Of a DNA stretch of 43,630 nt, positions 10,077-18,590 are shown in pieces (positions within the stretch are counted from its first letter, which is position 1; every line of letters begins with the position of its first letter). The notes below the pieces were generated by a model. It saw only the letters and a program-made list of their open reading frames with translations, was not told where the DNA came from and searched no databases. This DNA is from Chara braunii (Eukaryota > Streptophyta > Charophyceae > Charales > Characeae). A program made the position numbers and the translations under genes. The DNA is taken from assembly GCA_003427395.1 (NCBI GenBank), contig BFEA01000197.1:1917162-1960791 (forward strand), written 5' to 3'.

Positions 10077-10190
10077 ATCTTCCACCAATCTCTATTGGAT
10101 GGAGAGAAGTTTTAACTAATTGTTCTGATAGATTAGATATAGATAAGACTGGGATGTCGATTGACCCCTATCCCACCACCTCTCTTTTTG

Positions 10191-10639
10191 CTCTATAGTT
10201 CGGAGGTGTGCTTTTAATAATTGTTGGTGCACTTAGGGCAAATTTAAAGCTCTGCTATAATTAACGTTCTTCCTTGAGGATTGTGGTTGACAACGCGTTA
10301 ATTTTGCCAAAGGGAGGCACGTGTTCTGCGGACTTTTAGTTGTTTCTACTTGGGGTTTGCTTGTGATCTTCGAGTGAGCCACAGAACTTGAAGGCAGTGC
10401 AGGTTGCTTCAAGGAGGATTTGGGATGCTCATTGACTATTGGCTGGCTAATTGCCTCCTCCGTGGTCTATGCCTAATGACCATGATTGTCACCTGCGGTG
10501 TATTTTGCCATGATCTCGCGAGAGAGTTTGTAAGCACAAATTCAAACTCTCTTTCAATTGGTGTTCTCCTCTTCGGATTGAGTTTGTGTTAAATTGTATT
10601 AGGGAGACACATGCTCTAACAACTTCTGGTCACAAGTTG
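10191..10639. other. non-coding spacer
   Basis: No gene is recognised. AATTAACG near 10259 and CGTTAATT near 10296, with outer GGCAAATTT/AATTTTGCC, can form a long imperfect hairpin around a 30-base loop. Possible origins (end of the mitochondrial insert or a small transposon) cannot be separated by eye. Confidence 0.35.
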
Positions 10640-10825
10640 CTAACACTAGGGTAGGACAGGGGGGGTGGGGGTGCGCCAGTGCAAAAAGATGAGAGGAAGG
10701 GTAGGTGGAGTCTTCAGAGGGGTTCATCGGGGCAACTGAGTGGCTAAGTACTGTGGGTGACTTCCATCTGTTTGGTATCCCACCTCTACAACAACCTGGA
10801 CTTTAATAAATTAAATTAAAAAAAA
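10640..10825 (+). mobile_element. retroelement 3' module, copy 1
   Basis: TGGCTAAGTACTGTG, then CCCACCTCTACAACAACCTG, then a GGACTTT-AT-rich tail of mostly A. The same closing segment (CTCTACAACAACAACCTG before an A-rich tail) is found at 41125-41174, and a weaker version at 12841-12886. A 5'-truncated copy of a poly(A)-tailed retroelement fits best. No coding part is present. Confidence 0.5.
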
Positions 10826-11640
10826 GGTTGAGTTGCTTAGGGTTCGGTAGAGACTTTTGATCATGTCTCCGCCCTGCGATAGTTCCCCCCAACTTCTTAT
10901 ACCGAATGGTTCAAGTAGTGGCAGTTGATTTCAGCATGGCAGAATGGTGCGGGGTTAAACCACCAGCCTTGAAAATCAAATATGCGCCGGTATATTTGGG
11001 AGCCAAGTGCGGTTCGGTACTGCCGGACCTAAATGGCTAATGGCACCAGGCAAAATGAGGTCCGCACTGTTTTTTTTGGCGCGCAGGGCGATTTCAGGCT
11101 TGGCATCGATAGTTGAAAATGGTACTGGTGGCTTACTCCTTCCTCCTTGGGGAAGCAATCAATGCCTCTTGCCCATGCCATATCCATGTCATACAGGCAA
11201 GTTGTCTCCATGGGAGCAGTGGTTGAGGCTCTTCCAGCCCTAATGGGAAGAGGTGTGTGTTCTCTCTGTATTTGAATTGATAATTAGACCCTTGGGCACC
11301 GGGCCTCTTTTTTCGGAGAAAAAGCAAAAAAAGACTCACAACCAGCAAGGGAACAACTTTTTTTTCTTTTTTTTTTTAAGCCCAGGTCGTTATAGAGGTC
11401 GGGTATCGACCCATGTGGGTACTATCATAGGAGCGCTGGAGCGGAGACATCCCAATAGGCAACCAACCCAGTATTATTTTCGGCAACCGAAACGGAAGTT
11501 CTCAGGGGAGGTATGACCCGAGTTGGTGGGATTCCATTGGCGCCAATCACAGACCGCACACCTGGCCAGGTGTGGCCTCATGGCGCCCACCTATTCTGAT
11601 ATTGGAGGGTTCACCTTCCTGGTACTATTCCAGAGCAAGG
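10826..11640. other. non-coding spacer with dispersed repeat
   Basis: About 11025-11140 is homologous to 5225-5350 (CCAGGCAAAATGAGGTCC, GGCGATTTCAGGCT, GTACTGGTGGCTTA). Short A and T runs occur near 11320 and 11365. The remaining ORFs overlap on both strands and carry no recognisable domain. Confidence 0.35.
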
Positions 11641-11648
11641 GACCAACC

Positions 11649-11672
11649 TTTTTTTTTTTTTTTTAATTAAGA
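11649..11672 (-). repeat. T run, possible tail of a minus-strand retroelement
   Basis: Sixteen T are followed by AATTAAG. Read on the minus strand this is CTTAATT then poly(A), similar to the 3' end of LINE C (ATTAAATT then poly(A), 32719-32745). The body of any such element would lie to the right, but no LINE coding homology is seen there. Confidence 0.35.
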
Positions 11673-12081
11673 ATGACAACAACAGTAACAACAATGGTGT
11701 ACACAGTCAACAACCTAAGAACGGTTCAAAACTAAATTGCAACCTCGTGCATGGACACCCGCAGGGCGTTAGATTGACGCACGGCTGGACACACTCCCTG
11801 GGGCGGACGCATGGTACTATTACAGACACTGCTTGCGCACCACCCAAGGGTTGTTCATGGTGTTGTATGTTGGTTCTGGGTTTCACATGGGTTGCTTGGG
11901 GGTGTTGGTCTTGGGTGTTCTATTGATGTCCCCAGTCTGGCATATCACACGTTCGTGCCATTTCCACTAGCCGTTCACATGGTAGAGTCATAAGATTACA
12001 TGTTTCAAGGTCACGGGTTTGAGCTTGGTTCGGATCTTGTGGGGGTCCTTGTCCAGCTTACCCCGTTCTCTCTTCGATATA
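11673..12081. other. non-coding; possible tRNA-related Pol III promoter
   Basis: Around 11978-12040, TGGTAGAGT resembles a tRNA A box and GGGTTTGAGCTT, about 35 bases later, resembles a degenerate B box (GGTTCGANTCC). This would suit a tRNA-derived SINE head. No full cloverleaf is formed. The rest has no recognised feature. Confidence 0.3.
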
Positions 12082-12290
12082 CACACATGATGTTGCCTAC
12101 ACATCTCAATACATTGATTCACAGAGCACGCACAACCTTCGGGCATATATATAGCTTGTGAATTATACATGGCCTACAGGCTATATACACAAGTTCCACA
12201 CATAGTGTTGTCTGTACATCTTCATACATAGATACACGAAGCATACACAGCCTTCGGGTATACAAATACATTGTGAACTACACAGCTATC
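12082..12290. repeat. 115-bp tandem duplication
   Basis: CACACAT-GTGTTG-type sequence starts at 12082 and again at 12197. Both copies continue with ACATCT-CA-TACAT, CACAACCTTCGGG/CACAGCCTTCGGG and a TTGTGAA-TACA segment. Clear but diverged. Confidence 0.75.
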
Positions 12291-12886
12291 AGACTGGGGG
12301 GGTCTCGTCACTGGGTGGGGTCTAGTATCTGTCGTAGGGACAGGTATGGGCCACCGGAGTTCCTACTGATATTCGGGTAGAACTGTCTAGTGGCTATGTA
12401 TAGACCCTGGGGTAAGGGTAGGGATATAAGTCGCTCAAACCAGTCTGAGTTCTGCCTGGCCTTGCGTAAGCTAGGGGAAGGACGGTAAGACTGCTTCAGT
12501 GGGTGCTACCCTGTCTGAAACCTAGGGCCCAGAGTCTTTTGGGGCCTGTTGATTGTCTGGGTCTGGCGTCCGAAGTTCCCGTTCAACAAGGCTCGTCTGA
12601 TTAAGCTTCCACCAGGGTTGGGCAACCTATCAGCCCTGGTGCCTATCACTCCTGATCGGTCCAAGTTACCTGCCTATTGGTAGGGTAATGGTCCTGAGTG
12701 CTGGTCACACTGAGGTAGGATAGTGCGATAGGGGGTGAGCTAGGAGTATTGACATGAGGATGGGATGGGAAGTGGTCTCATATTCCAGGACACCCACGGC
12801 CTACTGCTCCAGGTGATCACTATGTACTCAGTGACTAGCCTCTGCAACACCATGGACTTCAAAAAAAAAAAAAAAAAAAAAAAAAA
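12291..12886 (+). mobile_element. retroelement 3' module, copy 2, with poly(A)
   Basis: The block ends in 26 A (12861-12886). Before it, ATGGTCCTGAGTG, a cactgag-tag-A segment and a GTGGTCTCATATT-like segment correspond to 40890-41050. The last bases TCTGCAACACCATGGACTTC resemble CTCTACAACAACCTGGACTTT of copy 1. I see no coding region, so it is either a SINE or the 3' UTR of a LINE. Confidence 0.5.
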
Positions 12887-13840
12887 CAGTAGTATAATAA
12901 CAAAAATTGTGTATAATAAAAAAAGAAAGAAGGAAAGGTGGAGAGAAAAATCGGCACGCGGGTTCTGCGGCGTTCGCATTAACGCCTGCGCTCCTGCGTG
13001 CCTCTGCAGCTACGGGACTTACTCTCACCATAGTATCCTGCCTAGTTGCTAGTTACTCCTGGGTATTCTCCCCTACAGCCATAGCTTCCTTCGACGGAAA
13101 TATCCCGAAGGAAAGGAGAGGGGAGGTACCGGTTTCTCTCTCACTGTGCGTTCTCAAAAACAGACTTTTCAGTAATACCAGGTTACCAGTGTGGCGCCGT
13201 TAGGTCGCGCTCCGCTACAGCAGCGCTCGGTTCAGAATCCGTTGTTAGGGAAGTCTTCCACTTCCCAAGGTAAGCGAAACGGACATCGACAATGGTGGAC
13301 GATCCCTCTCCTTACGTTCCAAGTACAGTCGGACCACGACAATGGAGTTATCCCTGCCTTCGCTTAAGACTCCTACACCGGAAGATACCTACAATATTCC
13401 TCTAGGGACTAAGTTCCCACTTTGAAGATTTCTCCACGAAGAGACAGGCCTGGGCCCCACACGAATAGGGTTGAAGAAGTCCATCGATGCCATCATTGCT
13501 TCCAAGCGGTTGTCTTTTTCTGACATTTAGTCAAGGAGAGTTTCCGTTGAGTCCAGAACTCCCCTCGACGCTACTTACCAGTCCCTTTTTTTCCAATACC
13601 TACAACCCACGTTCATCTCTCCGGTTGTCTTCCCTCCAGTCGTCATTGATCATACACACATCCATACTATACTTATCTCATCCACACATACAAATTCTTT
13701 ATTCTTCCCCTCCTTTCAGACCAAGTTCACTCACCACTAACCCGAAAGTATACTATAAACAAAAGGTTCATTATCCACGTTTCACCTATCCTCTAACTTA
13801 CCTCCTTGTCCTATGCACGAATAGCAGCCCGCCCAACCCA
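12887..13840. other. non-coding spacer; tRNA-primer-like site
   Basis: TGGCGCCGTT at 13192-13201 resembles a plant LTR-retrotransposon primer-binding site, but I found no repeated flank that would be an LTR and no gag-pol downstream. The long Ser/Pro-rich plus-strand ORF from 13487 is a product of C/T-biased sequence. Nothing else is supported. Confidence 0.3.
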
Positions 13841-14330
13841 AGACTGGATTTTTCCCCTCTCTTGTACCTACCCGCTCTTGCTCTCTCTCCCCTCTTCCCC
13901 CCCTTCCTCCCCCCCCCTTCCCCCTCCTTCTTCCCTCCCCACCCCCTCTCGTCCTTTCCCGGATCTCCTCCCACTCCTTACCGCTTGCGTCATAATCCAG
14001 TCCTCATTCGTTGTCCCCCCCTCCGCGACATATCCACCGTAGCCATCTACCGCTGCCCTCATGCCTTTCCCTCCTGTTTTCCCCCCCTCCCCCTCTGCGC
14101 TGTCCCTTTCCGGTATCCTCCCCGCTGTCTCCCCTCAGGATCTTCTCATTGTGCTCTACTGCTGCCCGCCTATGTCGCTCTCTGTTCTTCTCCCGTTTCC
14201 GCGCCCGCTGCCCGTGTGATAGTCCATCAATTTTTTCTGCCGCTCCTTCCCCCTAACCTCCCCCGATGCCCATCCCCGACCCCTTCGCATATCCTACTTC
14301 ACCTCCCTGTCTTACCCTGACCTAGCCCGT
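13841..14330. repeat. polypyrimidine block 1
   Basis: This C/T-rich tract shares ordered segments with block 2 (22690-24790): CTCATTG-GC-CT, CTGCTG-C-GC, TCC-C-CCTAACCTC, CGATGCC-ATC-CCGACCCC and TC-TACC-TG-CC-AGC-CGTACCATA. It is therefore a dispersed repeat, not just biased composition. No credible protein on either strand. Confidence 0.5.
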
Positions 14331-15410
14331 ACCATACCCCGATGTCCTCTCACGCCTTTCCTTCCCGCCTTCCCCTTGACCACCCCGCGCCGCTGTCGAG
14401 CGCATCGGTCCGACACCGCAGAAGGGCAGCGCGGGACCCTCCCGGCCGCCTCACGCAGGAGTTGGATTTTTATCCTCGTCGCGATATATACATGGAGCTT
14501 CCGCAAGCCGCTCCGACCGAGTGCGCCAGCCATACCTCTCGCGAGCCCCTACGATAGGATAGGGCCTACGCGAGGCATGACTTACCTCCACGTTACGGGA
14601 GCTGTCACCTCCCTTCGGTGGGCGTATTCTCGCCGAGCTACCAGTCCACAGTACGAAAGTTGATCAGTTGCAATCGCAGAGGTGGACCAGCCGAGGGCGT
14701 TTCTCGTTCGCTGTAGTATAGGGGGTACGCGCGATAGTATGCTTCTATCGGACCCGTATGCGAACCGGCATCTTGGGGGGGCTGAGGTCCCAAGTGCGAC
14801 CCGTCGTCGGTCGACTAGGACGCATCCCACACGCCACGCGCACACCACTATAACGGACATAAAAACAAAACTCACGCGCACACACATATATGTACGTTGA
14901 ACAATATTAGACAAACAACGCGACAACACTCCTAGTCCCTCAGTACCTGTCCCATAACTCTTCGATGCGGAAGTCAAAGGCGACGCGTGCGAGACTTAGT
15001 ATATAACCGCGCGGTCGCAAGGCTAACTCACAGCGACTCGCAATGCAGTCATACGCAAGCGGTCGCAGGGATGGCGTACTAGGTAGCGCTCATACTCATG
15101 CGATCCTCGTTAATCTTAAGGGTCGTGTTCGACACTCAAGTGCCGGCTGACACGCGCCTTGAGGGGTAATCTCTCGACGTTGGACAACCGCCAAGTGCGG
15201 TTGAAAACCACACCCTCTTCTGCACCCTGCGGAGAGTGGGTGGTACACAGGCTCATACATGTGGTGACAATCGTCTCTTATTGCCCTAGAGACCAGCTCC
15301 ATCATCTAGGGTCAGGGAAGAAGTCAAGGGGTTTGACTTTGACGGTTGTCACGGACTACAACGTCCAACTATAAAAATTAACAAGCAAAATCAATCAATA
15401 AAATAAGCAT
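14331..15410. other. GC-rich non-coding spacer
   Basis: Mixed GC-rich sequence with many short palindromic CG motifs. A TATATA at about 14486 and another TATATAA near 15000 are the only promoter-like signals. CGGTCGCAAGG and CGGTCGCAGGG recur about 50 bases apart near 15015-15070. No gene or known repeat recognised. Confidence 0.3.
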
Positions 15411-16049
15411 CCCAACAGTCAGATACCAAATCAGGAGTCGAGATAACAATAAAAGAAGGGGGAAACGTAAACCCATCAGGTATGCAGATCGTGCGACACA
15501 TGGTTGTCATTCTCACTGCCTCCAAAGTATGGCCTATATACCAAGCTTCAAAATACTAACCTGCATACACCACAGACACACACAATAGCCACATTACCAC
15601 ACACCAATGTGGTCAACTTTACTGTTCCCCGTAACCCACACCATGCCTCACACACTCAAGCCCCAGTCGTAGTCAAAATCTCCTTAAATCTCACAAGTTC
15701 TTTATAATGGCCATTTAAAAGAAGTTCGTTTAAAACCCTCAAAGAAACATATCAAATCACAAGTCTGAGACCATCAAACTGAGGTGCAGGTGTAAGCAAA
15801 GTTGTGTCGTGAGCCAACAAGTCGGCGATCAACCAACCGAAGATGATCCTTGTAGGATCAAACTGAAGCTAGTCCAAATCCTGAATCGAATGTCCAAAAG
15901 AAGACTTGTATCATACAAAAGGTCAAAGTCCAAGTTAAATCGTCAACATATGGAAATCAAATCCCCATGACACGTCCTCATTCAAGACTCTCCTAATAGC
16001 TAGACCTATGTCTACCCCTAAACGAAAACCCAAAGAAAGATAGACCTAT
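15411..16049. other. AC-rich non-coding spacer
   Basis: An A/C-rich stretch without ORFs of note and without a recognised repeat. It passes gradually into the satellite-like array that starts near 16050. Confidence 0.35.
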
Positions 16050-16740
16050 GTAAAACTCTCTCTCATGCAGAGTGGATTACTCGAATCGCCACCTGTCATA
16101 ATTTAATCTATCTCCTCTAATTTAAGAAAATTTCAGCAACGCTTCCCGTAGGAAAAGTGTCTTCTCAAAATTTATATCAGCCTAAATATGAAAACAAAAA
16201 CAACCTCCAATTTTCTAAAGTCAAATTTTGTCTAACTCCTTGGATTATGAAAAATTTGGGCAGCACTTTCTTTTGAAAGAGAGACTTTCCAGGTTTTTAC
16301 TAAGCCATATATGAAAATTAGACAAATTGGATTTTGAAAGTCAAATTTTGACTAATTCCTTAGATTTGCAAAAATTTCGGCAGCGCATCCCGTATAGAAA
16401 GTAGCTTGCCAAGATTTATACAAGACCAAGTTCATAATCTAAAATGATTTTGATTTCTCAAGGTCTGATTTTATCTAACTCCCTGAATTAGCAAAAATTT
16501 TGGCAACATTCCCTTTAAAAAAGGAGACTCCCCAGATTTTTACTAAGCCAAAGAGTCAGAAAAGTTGAACCCTGGAAAATACAAACTCTGACCAACTCCC
16601 TGTTTTTTTAAAAATTTCGGCAGCGCTTCCCTTAGAGAAAGTGGTTTACCAAGATTTATACAAGACCAAGTATAAAACAAAAGATCCCAGAAAATGCAGA
16701 AATTGACTAAGCAAAAAATAGACTCAGCTCAGAATATGCA
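16050..16740. repeat. alternating two-type tandem array, about 120-bp units
   Basis: Five units are anchored at 16136, 16261, 16381, 16503 and 16621. All share an AAAATTT-GGCA core and a TCAAATTTTG-CTAA-TCC segment. Units 1, 3 and 5 (type A) have CGC-TCCC-TA-GAAAGT and CCAAGATTTATACAAGACC. Units 2 and 4 (type B) have TTTGAAAGAGAGACT or its variant and CCAGNTTTTTACTAAGCC. The order A-B-A-B-A gives a dimer period of about 240 bp. No protein is encoded. Confidence 0.85.
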
Positions 16741-16964
16741 AAAATCAAACTAATTCCTATGGCTCTAGCACATGGCGAGCAACTAAAGCAACTACCTATC
16801 AAACTGAAATTCAAACTAAGTAGTAGCCTCACTCAGTCACATGCACGTCAAACCACAAAGATAAGTACTCTCACCAGCCCAACTCAACTTAGCAAACAAT
16901 GGTTCGTAGTCTTTCAATGATTTATCCCTTTGTACCCAGCTTACATAGGGCATAAAGCTAGACC
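16741..16964. other. short spacer between two repeat arrays
   Basis: No gene is seen. A further partial TCAAACTAATTCC segment near 16745 suggests a degraded edge of the preceding array. Confidence 0.35.
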
Positions 16965-17625
16965 ATCCAAACTTCTGGAACATGTCTAGCTCAACCATAG
17001 AGCATACACAAACACAGGGCACAACAATTTTTATCTTCTTTGGGCATGTGACTAGGCCACCCTAGTCGCCCTGAACCGTTTAAATATCCAAACTTTATAT
17101 AATCGTATGCACGTAGTCTTTTGAGGTAGCATATAACTGAACCGATCATCTTCAGCTCAAGATTCAGCCTGCCCCTTCGTACCACAAGTTTATTCTTAGT
17201 TAAATACTCTCTTCAGTTGGTGATAAGCTATAGTCAGACCACCCAAACTTATGGAACCCTGTCTGACTAGCCTGTTCATAGATAATATAATAGTAGAATA
17301 TAGCCAAGTTATACCCCTCAGGTTCCAGCATGTGCGAGGCATTGGACCAAGACCACCAAAACTTATGAAACTTGTCTGGTCCTTTGCCTGGTTCATTCTC
17401 TTAAAGCCAAAGCAAAAAGAAACTGACAGAAACCCAAAGTAATCAAGCTCGCTAGACTACCCAAACTTATGGATTTGACTGGCTTCTGAAAAGTCAACCA
17501 CAGTCAGCCCTCGCAAGTCAGAGCAACCAGACCACCCAAACTTATGGAACATGTATGGTACTTCAGGCAATTCAAAATAAACATAGCACTGGGCCTTCCC
17601 AAACTTATGGAACTGGTCCAGCCTT
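16965..17625. repeat. family of hairpins with a common loop and variable stems
   Basis: CCCAAACTTATGGAAC or close variants occur at about 16977, 17242, 17356, 17459, 17535 and 17599, at irregular spacing. Flanks form stems of different sequence: AGCTAGAC/GTCTAGCT (8 bp, perfect), TAGTCAGAC/GTCTGACTA (9 bp, perfect), GGACCA-A-GAC/GTCTGGTCC (one bulge), CCAGAC/GTATGG (one mismatch) and CTGGGCC/GGTCCAG (one wobble). The copy at 17459 pairs poorly. Conserved loop plus changing but paired stems suggests selection on structure at some stage. Confidence 0.75.
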
Positions 17626-18299
17626 AATGACCCAGTCAAACATGCAATACAACCTTTCCCCCACCTTTCCCTAGATGCAACCCCACAATTTGCTTTGAGT
17701 CAAACAACAAAGTTGAAACAAATTTCAGACACACATTTCTTTACTTAGTTTGGATTGTATCCTGAAAGGCAACCTGAAAGTCAAAATAGGGAGACAAGCA
17801 ACATACTCAGTCAAAACATGCAATGGGCAATACAAATAGGGTTATCATCTGGGTTTATAGAGAGAGAGCAATGGTTACCTTTCAGTTCCCTGCCTCTAGA
17901 ACTCCTCCTGAGTTCCGGCAGAGCTCCCGCAATCGGTGGGCTGACTCCCCACAGAGTCTTGCTGCGGTCCTACGGGTTGCAATCCCGCTTGCCGCCTTCC
18001 TCTCGTAACCAGGATTAGACTAAGATTAAGAAGGGCAGAAGTAAGGGGTTTCAGACTCTCGAGATACAAGAGGGGGACAACTCAACTCCCAGGAGAGGGC
18101 CTTGATACCTTCACTCGCCTGAGGGCCCCGCAATGATGGCCAAACAATAGCAGCTTGGTCAACTCTGAGTCAGACTGTCGAAATCAATCCTCGGCTGACC
18201 TCCCGAATCACATCACTACCGCCCCCCCCCTGCTTGCAGAATCTGATCACTCCTCTAAGCCCCCACACCTCTCCTTAGCCCCATTGCCGCTACACGGCA
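17626..18299. other. non-coding spacer
   Basis: No gene recognised. GCCCCGCAATGATGGCC at about 18124 recurs as GCCCCGCAATGGCGGCC at about 19071, with a following CAAACAATAG/CAGACTGTAG, indicating an old duplication about 950 bp apart. Confidence 0.35.
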
Positions 18300-18590
18300 G
18301 CCTGTAACAGTCAGCAACAACCAACAGCAATCTGCAACAGTATGCAGCAACATGTAGTAGCCAGCAACAGTATCCAGCAGCGTGCAGTAGCATCCAGCAG
18401 CCTCCAGCAGCCAGCCCCAATCAACAACGGTGTACCTGCAGTATGCGGCAGCATGGCGCACCGTGTAGCAGCCAGCCACAGTCAGCAGCAGTCAGCAGCA
18501 GCCGTTCATCACAACCTGCAGCGACCACCAGCAGGCCAGCTGCAGTCAACAGCTTGCCACAGCCTGCAGCAGTATGCAGCAATCTCGTCC
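18300..18590. repeat. CAGC-rich low-complexity block
   Basis: Dense, irregular CAGCAG, CAGCAA, CAGTATGCAG and CAGCCTCCAGCAG runs. ORFs over it are Gln/Ser/Ala-rich and have no domain support. Confidence 0.85.

Larger units (their letters stand above)
9537..10190 (+). other. nuclear insert of mitochondrial DNA (NUMT)
   Basis: A short AT-rich block contains, in order, an rps2 fragment, the 3' terminus of mitochondrial SSU rRNA, a complete-looking mitochondrial 5S rRNA and an initiator tRNA-Met(CAT). It is flanked on both sides by unrelated nuclear repeats. Mitochondrial 5S rRNA next to the SSU rRNA gene is typical of streptophytes. The right edge is uncertain: the tRNA ends at 10076, and AT-rich sequence without a recognised gene continues to about 10190. 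Confidence 0.8.

Noticed and set aside
13192-13201. TGGCGCCGTT as an LTR-retrotransposon primer-binding site
   Set aside because: No LTR pair, polypurine tract or gag-pol could be found around it.
13487-14320. 277-codon plus-strand ORF
   Set aside because: Ser/Pro/Leu-rich throughout because the DNA is C/T-biased; no domain, and the tract is a dispersed polypyrimidine repeat.
16050-17625. CRISPR-like array
   Set aside because: Units are long, diverged and lack a constant short repeat with unique spacers; the context is eukaryotic.
16837-17639. Repeated FHKFGW peptide on the minus strand as a tandem-repeat protein
   Set aside because: The repeats are in different frames with stops between them; the conservation is at nucleotide hairpin level.
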